Assembly: GCA_013815395.1 (NCBI GenBank)
Contig: JACDGH010000029.1
Span: 1 to 15,420 of the forward strand
Direction of reading: 5' to 3'
DNA length: 15,420 nt
Origin: Parachlamydiaceae bacterium
GTDB lineage: Bacteria; Chlamydiota; Chlamydiia; Chlamydiales; Parachlamydiaceae
Below the pieces are notes generated by a model. It made no database searches and had not been told where the DNA came from. It saw nothing but the letters and a program-made list of their open reading frames with translations. Both the position numbers and the translations under genes were made by a program. Below, piece after piece: positions 1-6,517 of the stretch. Position 1 is the stretch's first letter. Each line of letters opens with the position of its first letter.

Positions 1-590
1 CCTGTAAGATCCTCAATTTGTTTATCAAAAAGGGATTTAAGATCTGCGCATAAGGCTAATATATTATTATATTGCTCTTCATATCTAGAAGCTTGATTTA
101 TCTCGTTTAATGCTGAAAGTGCCTTAAATAAATTATCACTACTAGGAATTCTTTCCATTTCTAAGTCAAAAATTATTTCATTATCAAAGAGATCATCAAG
201 CAGATTCTTTAAATATTTTGGACGTTCCATATCCTTAACTAGCAGGGAAAGTTCAAGAAGCTTTGCATTTATAATAGCATATTCCTCAGGAAGCGAAACT
301 TTCGTTAAAGGTGCCGCTAGTGTCAATAATGCCAATCTTTTAGTTTTAGCTTTAACTTGGCTTTGCAATGAATTTTGTCTTGTGCGAAATCTTTTTCCAC
401 CCGATTTTTTTTGTGATTGAGCATTAGAAAAATATTCAATATCTTTTTTTGTACGTTCGATTTTGTCGTTGATATCAGATTTTAAAAGTACATGACTTGA
501 ATGTGGTAAAACCACACCATTTCTACCAGTAATTTGATCTGCGAAAGGTAAAACTTTTGAAGTATTATTGAATGCTATCATAAAATTCAT
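1..590 (-). CDS. Unknown helical protein, N-terminal part (runs off left edge)
   Basis: I translated this frame by hand. It is open from an ATG at 588-590 to the window edge, 196 codons without a stop, so the C-terminus is missing. I do not recognise the family. The product is hydrophilic, with a basic stretch at about residues 56-85 (Lys/Arg/Gln/Ser-rich). From about residue 100 it is Leu/Glu/Asp-rich and probably helical, for example LLDDLFDNEIIFDLEME and NNILALCADLKSLFDKQIEDL. I see no signal peptide or membrane segment. A second in-frame Met lies three codons in (579-581). An AGGA upstream is very close to the first ATG and about 11 bases from the second, so the start is uncertain. The upstream DNA is very AT-rich. 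The lack of a recognisable domain and the helical character would suit a lineage-specific secreted or structural protein, but that is speculation. I am confident that it is coding and have no view on function. Confidence 0.75.
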   Translation of the reverse strand, partial: MNFMIAFNNTSKVLPFADQITGRNGVVLPHSSHVLLKSDINDKIERTKKDIEYFSNAQSQKKSGGKRFRTRQNSLQSQVKAKTKRLALLTLAAPLTKVSLPEEYAIINAKLLELSLLVKDMERPKYLKNLLDDLFDNEIIFDLEMERIPSSDNLFKALSALNEINQASRYEEQYNNILALCADLKSLFDKQIEDLT

Positions 591-794
591 TGTCCTATAT
601 GTTAATTTTAAAGCGATGGATTAATTAAATTAAATTTAATAATTTAACTATTTCAATTATTTTTACAAGATTTTTTTTTGGTAAAAATATTTAGGTTCTT
701 GAGAAGAGTTAGGGGCTCGGATTTCTTATAGTAGGACATTATTATTTAAGACTTACTATTCCTATTCATTCTTCTGAACTGTCCATGGATTTTT
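591..794. other. AT-rich upstream region of the left-edge gene
   Basis: No gene is visible here. It contains a 12-base perfect palindrome, ATTAAATTTAAT, at 629-640, in very AT-rich DNA that probably carries the promoter of the minus-strand gene at 1-590. Possible sigma-70-like elements on the minus strand (a TTGAAA followed 17-18 bases later by TTAATT or TAATTT) are too weak in this composition to call. Confidence 0.3.
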
Positions 795-929
795 AGCAAA
801 GCGCAGCAGGGGCTGCGCACTCCAAACGCGTTGCGTAGAAAAGGGTAGTTTGCATTTAAGGACTTAAAAGTTCAACAATCTTTTTCCACGCAAAGCGTTT
901 GGAGTGCGCAGCTCCTGCTGCGCTTTGCT
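795..929. repeat. Nested imperfect inverted repeat (two 49-base arms)
   Basis: The arms at 795-843 and 881-929 are inverted copies of each other, matching at 45 of 49 positions, and are separated by a 37-base spacer. Each arm also contains its own perfect hairpin with 7-bp stems and a 4-base loop: 801-818 (GCGCAGC, AGGG, GCTGCGC) and 906-923 (GCGCAGC, TCCT, GCTGCGC). The element can therefore form either one long hairpin or two small ones. The arms are clearly GC-richer than the surrounding DNA. No open frame lies inside, and I see no obvious target-site duplication at the ends. This resembles a REP/BIME-like or MITE-like non-coding element. A related half-copy at 1411-1429 suggests a dispersed family. 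Confidence 0.85.
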
Positions 930-966
930 AACGCAATAAGGGTCGGAATCGCATTTAAAATATTAT

Positions 967-1320
967 TTACTTAGCATTTAGGTTGTTATTCAGTGCTTTT
1001 GCATGTGCTCCACTCTTATTTCTTTCTTCGTCATAAGCATCTCCTTGAAGATTGCAGGCCCACTTTTTCACTTCTTACAGATCTTGCGCCTTAATTAAAG
1101 GTAGCTTAGCCAACATCCTGTTTTGCGCCGAAAAGTTATGAGGACTCAGTCCAACAAGCGCGGCATCAATTTGATTACTCTGAAGTATAGCTTAAATGGC
1201 AATGCTGGCGATATCCGAATGATATTTTCTTACCAAATCATTTAAGTTTCTAAGTCGTCGTTGAAACTCCTCCCAGCCGCATGCTGCATCAATGAGTAAT
1301 ATATTTTACAAGTGAAAGGT
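967..1320 (-). pseudogene. Decayed reading frame, resembles aldo/keto reductase C-terminus
   Basis: On the minus strand one frame reads as protein-like sequence but is broken by TAA at 1306-1308, 1192-1194 and 1075-1077 before a final TAA at 967-969. Two of the stops fall where a CAA (Gln) codon would fit. Fragments include WEEFQRRLRNLNDLVRKYHS, QIDAALVGLSPHNFSAQNRM, a DL-stop-EVKKW join and AHAKALNNNLN. The pattern of a helix, then IAS(I)AI, then an ALVGLS-like strand, then N...LP L...DL.EV resembles the C-terminal part of L-galactose or D-threo-aldose dehydrogenase-type aldo/keto reductases. I assign that from memory of the family with modest confidence. Upstream, 1321-1500 contains short protein-like stretches in other frames, as expected from frameshifts, but I cannot assemble an N-terminus or a start codon. 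This looks like a gene in late decay. Confidence 0.5.
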
Positions 1321-1609
1321 TCTCTAACAAATATCATTATATTGCAAAATATACCCTGAACCCCTGTGAGAATTTCAGGAAACAGAAGGATATATATAAT
1401 ATGATTTTGGCAAAGCACCTGGAGTGCGCCTTCTCTGCAGGTCCTTCCATTTAGGTGAACCTAGCGGCGGAATGCAATTGTTTCGCAAGAGAGTTTTGTT
1501 TCAGAACGATACATTCTATTTGCTTGAAAAATTGGACCAGGGTTCGTTACCTATTTAAAAAGGACTCCCCCTGTTTTTCACAAATCAAGCGAGGTAAATT
1601 AGAAAAGTT
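1321..1609. other. Gene-free decayed DNA downstream of pgl
   Basis: No intact gene is visible. On the minus strand there are short fragments of plausible coding sequence in shifting frames, possibly the eroded front of the 967-1320 pseudogene, plus the half-repeat at 1411-1429. I find no convincing hairpin with a U-tract directly after the pgl stop. The palindrome AAAGGCCTTT there overlaps the stop codon and is weak. Confidence 0.35.
1411..1429. repeat. Half-copy of the 795-929 repeat arm
   Basis: CAAAGCACCTGGAGTGCGC here aligns with CAAAGCGTTTGGAGTGCGC at 891-909 of the right arm: 16 of 19 bases match and all three differences are transitions. The sequence that follows diverges quickly. It is best read as a degraded, partial third copy of the same arm. 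Confidence 0.6.
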
Positions 1610-2377
1610 TTAAAGGCCTTTAGCTGCCTCTTTGTCTATGATCCACAAAGCTTTATGGGTGGGTATACCCACAGCCTGGATGGGAAGTATCTCTGGCTCA
1701 TAGGGTGCAGTAAGCACGTGTTTTAACATGACGGCCTTGCTCTCACCTATGACATAAATAACAATATTTCTAGCGGCATTAATGCATTTATACGTCAAGG
1801 TCATGCGCCAGGTATTTTTTTGAGGGACGTAGTTCGCAACTACTATTCGATCAAGCGACGTTAAAGCGTCGGTTTTAGGGAAAAGAGAAGCTGTATGGCC
1901 ATCTTCACCCATTCCGAGCATGATCAGATCAAATTCTCCGGATGGAAGTACAGATTTAATCAATTCTTCATAATGTGCTGCAGAGGCTTCAATATCTTTT
2001 TCAGCGCCCATTCTATAAATATTTTTAGCTAGAATAGGCAAGCTTTTCAAGCCGGCCTGCATTGCCATGTAAAAATTGCTTTCAGGGTTGTCAGAAGCTA
2101 CGCTGCGTTCATCGCTCCAGAATAGGAATACTTTACCCCAATCCACTTGATTGCGATAAGGTTCTTTCGAAAGGAGTTCAAAAATGGCTTTCGGAGTGCT
2201 TCCGCCAGAGAGGGCAATTGTAAAAGCTCCTTTAGCGGAAATAGATTCATTAGCGATGGAAATTAACTGCTCAACGGCAAATATTACAGTCTCATTTGCA
2301 TTACCTGGGATGATGATATTGCGTCTCTCATCATAAGGTTGAATATCTTTTTTCCAATCTATCTTCCAATCTATCAT
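1610..2377 (-). CDS. pgl: 6-phosphogluconolactonase
   Basis: Hydrolyses 6-phosphogluconolactone to 6-phosphogluconate, the second step of the oxidative pentose phosphate pathway, in the cytosol. The 255 residues match the usual length of the bacterial DevB/Pgl type. Family motifs are visible in order: LSGGSTPKAIFELL at 56-69 (phosphate-binding loop of the NagB-like fold), FWSDER at 86-91, and LGMGEDGHTASLFP at 154-167 with the catalytic-site His. The ATG overlaps the opcA stop as ATGA, so translation is probably coupled and the protein is made with its pathway partners. The N-terminus carries an exact in-frame duplication (IDWK twice) caused by a 12-base tandem repeat. It is the last gene of the zwf-opcA-pgl unit. 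Confidence 0.95.
   Translation of the reverse strand: MIDWKIDWKKDIQPYDERRNIIIPGNANETVIFAVEQLISIANESISAKGAFTIALSGGSTPKAIFELLSKEPYRNQVDWGKVFLFWSDERSVASDNPESNFYMAMQAGLKSLPILAKNIYRMGAEKDIEASAAHYEELIKSVLPSGEFDLIMLGMGEDGHTASLFPKTDALTSLDRIVVANYVPQKNTWRMTLTYKCINAARNIVIYVIGESKAVMLKHVLTAPYEPEILPIQAVGIPTHKALWIIDKEAAKGL
2352..2375. repeat. 12-base tandem duplication at the start of pgl
   Basis: TTCCAATCTATC is repeated exactly twice (2352-2363 and 2364-2375, plus strand). It encodes the doubled IDWK just after the pgl start Met. Being a multiple of three, it leaves the frame intact. It ends at the overlapping opcA stop/pgl start junction. Confidence 0.85.
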
Positions 2378-3462
2378 AATACTGATTTGTCCATTTTAGA
2401 AATGATTTTTAACATGTCGAGGTAATGATCACTTAATTTGTGATAGAAAATCTCTTTCATAAATGTTAGGCCTTGGTGGACATCTGGTAAAGGCAAGGTA
2501 TAGGGGAGTTCGCATTGTTCTTGAGAGGAAATATGAATGACTGCTTGGGAAAGTGATTGATTGCGGGAAATATTTATTAAAAAGCCATCGACAGTATTTA
2601 GTTCGATGGAAATGATGGCCCCAGAGGGCAGTTTTTCATCATTTTCTGAACGTAAAGTTACAATAGAAGGATGATCGTTGGTATCATAGTTAATAATTGT
2701 GGAATTATCGCTTTTTTCAACATTTGAATAACCCCATTTTAGTTTCGAAGCGAGCCATCCTTGGAGGTAAATAGCGCGAATTGCGGGACAGCATGACATT
2801 TCTGTTTTGGCATTATTATAAGTAATTTTAAGCGATTTGCATTTTTGCAATGATGAAAGTTTTGTGGGAGTATCAAAAAGCTGCACTAGCATATCGCGCC
2901 AATTGCTTATTAGAGCCCAATTAATGTCCATCACATCCATTTTAAGAACGTTCATATTTTCAAGCATTTCCTCGCTAAATTGATGTAAACTTTCGGAGCA
3001 TTCCGTATCAAAGATAATGCGCGAGGCGTAGGGCTGTAGAGAAGGAAAAATAATATGTTCCTTAAAAGGTGTTTGGCTCCATAATAAATACACAGGTAGA
3101 TCCGGAATAATGTGTGGAATGACGATATATGGAACCCGTGCCAATTCACTTTGAGAGGCTTTTATAGTAATTTGATCACAGATAACGGTGGTTCCTTCTT
3201 GTCCACTTTTGACATTTGCCACACCTACATGGAGATATTTAGTAGATTTATCTTCTCCCTGAATGAAAATAATTCGACAGGGAAATTTATCAAGAATATT
3301 ATCGATTAGCTCTTGGTGCTGTTTTATTCTTTTTGGCTCATGAGCGTAGATAATTAAAGTGAACAAACAGGCTTTGTTATGTTTCTTATCCTTGGGGAAT
3401 TCAGAAAGATTTTCCAAAGCCTTTTCAATATCAGGAATTTGGATGTCTAATGCTTGTGACAT
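2374..3462 (-). CDS. opcA: OpcA-type glucose-6-phosphate dehydrogenase assembly protein
   Basis: Probable OpcA family protein, known from cyanobacteria and actinobacteria as a factor needed for assembly or activation of glucose-6-phosphate dehydrogenase. The 362-residue length fits the family. Support comes from the hydrophobic core VPYIVIPHIIPDLPVYLLW at about 109-128, the NWRDMLVQLFDTP segment near 187-199, and the AIYLQGWLASKLKWGY segment near 230-245, together with the position directly between zwf and pgl, the classical opcA context. The start is well supported: the zwf stop TGA lies within the Shine-Dalgarno TGAGG, five bases before the ATG. The 3' end overlaps pgl by four bases. I recall no separate opcA between zwf and pgl in C. 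trachomatis, so its presence here may distinguish this lineage. No enzymatic motif is visible, in keeping with a non-catalytic role. Confidence 0.82.
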   Translation of the reverse strand: MSQALDIQIPDIEKALENLSEFPKDKKHNKACLFTLIIYAHEPKRIKQHQELIDNILDKFPCRIIFIQGEDKSTKYLHVGVANVKSGQEGTTVICDQITIKASQSELARVPYIVIPHIIPDLPVYLLWSQTPFKEHIIFPSLQPYASRIIFDTECSESLHQFSEEMLENMNVLKMDVMDINWALISNWRDMLVQLFDTPTKLSSLQKCKSLKITYNNAKTEMSCCPAIRAIYLQGWLASKLKWGYSNVEKSDNSTIINYDTNDHPSIVTLRSENDEKLPSGAIISIELNTVDGFLINISRNQSLSQAVIHISSQEQCELPYTLPLPDVHQGLTFMKEIFYHKLSDHYLDMLKIISKMDKSVL

Positions 3463-3469
3463 TTTTACC

Positions 3470-5029
3470 TCAAATTAATCTCCATTTCTGACCATCTTCA
3501 TTTAACATATCATCTGCAGCTGCAGGTCCCCAAGTCCCTGAAGGGTAATTGGGGAATTTATCAGGCAATTCTTTAGCCCAGTGTTCAATAAGCGGAGTGA
3601 GTAGGCGCCAGGAGGCAAGAACTTCGTCAATACCAGCAAAGAGCGTGTTATCACCGGACATACAATCGCAAATCAATCTTTCATAAGCTTCTGGAGGGGC
3701 GGCGCCAAAATAGGAGCCATATAAAAAGTCCATTTTCACAGGCTGTATTAAATTGCTAAATCCAGGAATTTTACAATTCATTTTTAATGAAATCCCCTCA
3801 TCTGGCTGGATGCGAATCACTAAGACGTTAGGTTCATTCTTTTGTGTATTCGCGTTGAAAAGATAGCCAGGGGCGTTTTTAAAGGTAATGGATATTTCGG
3901 TGGCCCGCTTGGGGAGTCTTTTTCCTGCACGTAGGTAAAAAGGGACCCCTGCCCAGCGCCAATTGTCGATAGCCAGTTTTAAGGCCACGTATGTTTCAAC
4001 ATTGGAATGAAGGTCGACATTTTCTTCTTCTCGATAACCACTAACTTCTTGTCCTTCGATAAATCCTGGGCCGTATTGGCCTCTAATAGCAACTTCGTCA
4101 AGGTTTTTTAGAGGAAGGGGACGAATGGATTCCATCACTTTGACTTTTTCAGCGCGAATAGCATTTGCTTTAAAGCTAGTGGGAGGCTCCATAGCGACAA
4201 GGCAAAGCAATTGCATCATATGGTTTTGGACGATATCACGGAGCATGCCCGCCTCTTCCCAAAAACGGCCTCGCGTACCCACACCGATCTCTTCGCTGAC
4301 TGTGATTTGCACATGATCGATATGATGGTTATTCCATATTGATTCAAAGATGGAATTGCTAAACCTGAAGACGAGTAGATTTTGAACTGTTTCTTTGCCA
4401 AGATAATGATCGATGCGATAAATTTGATCTTCATTTAAATGTTGAGTTAAATCTTTTTGGAGCTCTAATGCAGAGGGAAGATCGTGACCAAAAGGCTTTT
4501 CAATGATGACGCGAGACCACTTATCTTGGACTTTGTCGGCATTATAGATAAGTTTGTGTTTGTTAAGTTTTTCAACGATCAGAGGGAAGAAACTAGGTTG
4601 GGTTGATAAATAAAAAACACGATTGCCTTTAGTGTTGAACTTAGTATCTAGTTCGTCAAGTACTTTTGAAAGCTTTTCATAACCTTCATCATCATGAAAT
4701 TCAGATTGATGATAGAATATTTGATCGCTGAAAGTATTCCAAAGCTCTTGATCAATCGGACGATTTCGGGAATACTTATTAACGGCTTCTTGTAATTCTT
4801 GACGGAATACTTCCGGGCTTTTTTCTTTACGTGCAAAGCCTACACAAACAAAATGTGCTGGAAGTTGTCCCTCACGTGCGAGATTGTAAAGGGCCGGGAG
4901 TAATTTACGCCCTGTTAAATCACCGGTTGCGCCAAATATCACCATAATGCATGGGGCGACATTTCTTCTAGGCCGGCTAGTTTCTTCAAGTAAGTTCATG
5001 GGGGGTAAGAAAGGAGGTAAGTTTGTCAT
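3470..5029 (-). CDS. zwf: Glucose-6-phosphate 1-dehydrogenase
   Basis: Oxidises glucose-6-phosphate to 6-phosphogluconolactone while making NADPH, the entry step of the oxidative pentose phosphate pathway. Numbered from the ATG at 5029 (519 residues), the N-terminal Rossmann domain shows GATGDLTGRK at 33-42 (dinucleotide loop), EKPFG at 177-181, and the G6PD signature RIDHYLGKE at 205-213 with the substrate-binding Lys. QNH at 268-270 contains the catalytic-base His of the family. The frame can be extended to a TTG at 5033-5035, but the AAGG Shine-Dalgarno would then abut the start. It is six bases from the ATG at 5027-5029, which I prefer. First gene of zwf-opcA-pgl, with a promoter at 5054-5082. 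Full length, no damage seen. Confidence 0.96.
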   Translation of the reverse strand: MTNLPPFLPPMNLLEETSRPRRNVAPCIMVIFGATGDLTGRKLLPALYNLAREGQLPAHFVCVGFARKEKSPEVFRQELQEAVNKYSRNRPIDQELWNTFSDQIFYHQSEFHDDEGYEKLSKVLDELDTKFNTKGNRVFYLSTQPSFFPLIVEKLNKHKLIYNADKVQDKWSRVIIEKPFGHDLPSALELQKDLTQHLNEDQIYRIDHYLGKETVQNLLVFRFSNSIFESIWNNHHIDHVQITVSEEIGVGTRGRFWEEAGMLRDIVQNHMMQLLCLVAMEPPTSFKANAIRAEKVKVMESIRPLPLKNLDEVAIRGQYGPGFIEGQEVSGYREEENVDLHSNVETYVALKLAIDNWRWAGVPFYLRAGKRLPKRATEISITFKNAPGYLFNANTQKNEPNVLVIRIQPDEGISLKMNCKIPGFSNLIQPVKMDFLYGSYFGAAPPEAYERLICDCMSGDNTLFAGIDEVLASWRLLTPLIEHWAKELPDKFPNYPSGTWGPAAADDMLNEDGQKWRLI

Positions 5030-5053
5030 AGTCAACCTTGGCGTTAATCAAAT

Positions 5054-5082
5054 GTATTAACAAAAAAGCATAAGTATTGCAA
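5054..5082 (-). promoter_or_regulatory. Promoter of the zwf-opcA-pgl operon
   Basis: On the minus strand TTGCAA (5077-5082) and TAATAC (5054-5059) are separated by exactly 17 bases, a good sigma-66/sigma-70 pattern. The predicted start of transcription, near 5047, gives a leader of about 18 bases before the zwf ATG at 5029. Prediction from sequence only. Confidence 0.5.
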
Positions 5083-5110
5083 GAAAAAAGGGGGCTGGGA
5101 AAATGAAAGC

Positions 5111-5155
5111 TAGGTTCGGAAATTGATTCTCTTGAACCTAAATTCTGTTTCAAGA
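5111..5155. other. Overlapping alternative hairpins upstream of zwf
   Basis: TAGGTTC (5111-5117) pairs with GAACCTA (5134-5140), and TCTTGAA (5130-5136) pairs with TTCAAGA (5149-5155). The two 7-bp stems share bases 5134-5136 and so exclude each other. The region lies between the stop of the RGS-like gene (5270) and the zwf promoter. Neither stem has a U-tract on the minus strand, so I do not call a terminator for the RGS-like gene. The rest of 5156-5269 is AT-rich and shows no gene. Confidence 0.3.
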
Positions 5156-5269
5156 TTTTAGCAATGTGCGGAAAAAAAATCAATAAAATTTATTTTTATA
5201 AGTATAGTAATAATTTCCGATAAATTATCAGCTTTTAAGGTAGTTTGAAGTTTTTTTTTCTTATATTTA

Positions 5270-6100
5270 TTAGTTATAATATTCTTTTACTTTTTTAAAA
5301 TGTGGACTATTATTAAGTGCTAATCCGAGAGTAGCCTCAATTATTATGTTCGATTCTTTAAATGCATCTTTCATTATTTTCTGATCGAATGGCATACCAA
5401 ACTTTTCTTTTTCAATATCAGGAATATTAATTTCCAATTCTGGAGCTTCCAATGCCGCCATTTGAGTAGGGTTAAGGTTTAAGTGCGAATCTTCTGGGAT
5501 ATCGTTTGTAAAAGTAGTCGATATGTATGTTTTAACAATAAAGGTATATTTATTTTTAATTTCTTCTAATTTTTCAATAGATCCAGATTGTTCAAATTGT
5601 TCTACAAGCTGATCATATTCGCTAACTGAGTCTAAAAAGGAAGTAGACTCCTGACAATACATTTTTTTTGCACAGGCATCAATTTCTTGCTTTCCAAGCT
5701 TCGTGCTTCTAAGTTCTTTTACATTAAGCGTTTGAAGATTTATATTTTCTTTAAAATGAGCAGTTTCATTTTTTAATTGCTGCGCTTCCGTTGATATGCT
5801 CTTTTTAAAAATATTTTTAAATCTCTGCCATTTGCCTATAGTAGGTTCTGAAATAAAAGATGTCTTATGAGAAGATTGTATGGTACTAATTTGGCTAGTA
5901 TTAGTCGATTCTGAGGAAGATTTTTTAAAAAAAGATGCAAATCTACTACTTAGAGAGGATTTAGGATCGTTTATCGAAACTCTACGGCCTGAAATGTGGC
6001 TCTCGAGCACTGAATTTTGAATTGATGATGACGGTTTTGTTTGTGTTTGTGTAGATAATGGAATTGTATTAATTTGACTTAAATTATTATTTACAGGCAT
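5270..6100 (-). CDS. Putative secreted effector with RGS-like domain
   Basis: A 276-residue protein (from the ATG at 6100) in two parts. Residues 1 to about 100 are Ser/Thr/Gln-rich, low in complexity, with basic-aromatic clusters (FASFFKK, FKNIFKK), and look disordered. Residues about 128-272 resemble an RGS (regulator of G-protein signalling) domain: LRSTKLGKQEIDACAKK, then ESTSFLDSVSEYDQL (compare EEN..FW.A..EY), then IKNKYTFIVKTYIST, then a SHLNLNP-type turn, then FDQKIMKDAF and SPHFKKVKEYY at the end. The similarity rests on my reading of the helix pattern. The canonical EN pair is replaced by ES/T. No signal peptide is seen; a Ser/Thr-rich N-terminus suits type III secretion. The start follows a strong GGGAGG four bases upstream; the longer frame from 6148 lacks a ribosome site. 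The gene is AT-richer than its neighbours and sits between ruvX and zwf, adjacent in Chlamydia. Confidence 0.72.
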   Translation of the reverse strand: MPVNNNLSQINTIPLSTQTQTKPSSSIQNSVLESHISGRRVSINDPKSSLSSRFASFFKKSSSESTNTSQISTIQSSHKTSFISEPTIGKWQRFKNIFKKSISTEAQQLKNETAHFKENINLQTLNVKELRSTKLGKQEIDACAKKMYCQESTSFLDSVSEYDQLVEQFEQSGSIEKLEEIKNKYTFIVKTYISTTFTNDIPEDSHLNLNPTQMAALEAPELEINIPDIEKEKFGMPFDQKIMKDAFKESNIIIEATLGLALNNSPHFKKVKEYYN

Positions 6101-6110
6101 ATATCCTCCC
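6101..6110 (-). promoter_or_regulatory. Ribosome binding site fixing the start of the RGS-like gene
   Basis: On the minus strand GGGAGG (6105-6110) is followed by ATAT and then ATG (6098-6100). This is the strongest Shine-Dalgarno match in the window. It lies inside the longer open frame that begins at 6148, which argues that the first 16 codons of that frame are not translated. Confidence 0.75.
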
Positions 6111-6517
6111 AAAGGAAAGTTATAAAAGTAATCTAACAACATAAACAAGTATGTATTAATTTATTATACAATATAATCAATTTAAAAGTATTTTTTTTGT
6201 AAAAAATTTTATAAAAATTAAAATTTTTAAATAACTCCTTTTATTGCAATGATTAGATCAGCTATCAAATATTAAATTAATTTAACCATTTCACTCAAAG
6301 GGCATAAATATTGTAAGCATAGTGTTTTCTAGTCTTTGTCACAGTTCAGTGATATAAATCAGCTGAGCTAATCTAAAAAAAAATCCTTTACTCTATTTCA
6401 GGTTTTCTTTTGGCGTTATTTGAAGAAAGCAGGGCGAGATGCCGTGGTTACTTTAAGAAAACCTTTTTGGCAATTATATTGTTTCGTAATTGAATAAAAG
6501 GGAACGTTAAGAATGCT
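6111..6517. other. AT-rich gap between ruvX and the RGS-like gene, with inverted repeat
   Basis: No gene is visible in this stretch. Its left part is extremely AT-rich and probably holds the minus-strand promoter of the RGS-like gene; TATAAT and TTGATT-16-TAATAC matches occur around 6150-6180, but the composition makes them unreliable. Its right part holds the perfect 10-bp inverted repeat AGGTTTTCTT (6400-6409) / AAGAAAACCT (6455-6464) around a 45-base, GC-richer interior. Downstream of it on the minus strand, about 20 bases further, is a run of nine T. It may act as a terminator for kdsB-pyrG-ruvX, but the spacing is not classical. Confidence 0.4.

Noticed and set aside
795..929. Terminal inverted repeats of a complete insertion sequence
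   Set aside because: The arms are only 37 bases apart with no coding sequence between them, and no target-site duplication is visible.
967..1320. Transposase remnant
   Set aside because: I first suspected a decayed insertion-sequence gene next to the inverted repeat, but I see no DDE/DEDD-type motifs. The order of motifs fits an aldo/keto reductase tail better.
1441..1500. tRNA gene, suggested by GGTTCACC-like bases on the minus strand
   Set aside because: No acceptor, D or anticodon stems can be paired around it.
5030..5035. TTG start for zwf
   Set aside because: The AAGG ribosome site would directly touch the TTG. Spacing is right for the ATG at 5027-5029.
6101..6148. Upstream start for the RGS-like gene at 6148, giving a hydrophobic N-terminus
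   Set aside because: No ribosome site precedes 6148, and a strong GGGAGG lies within the extension, four bases before the ATG at 6100. The apparent hydrophobic leader (MFMLLDYFYNF) is probably untranslated.
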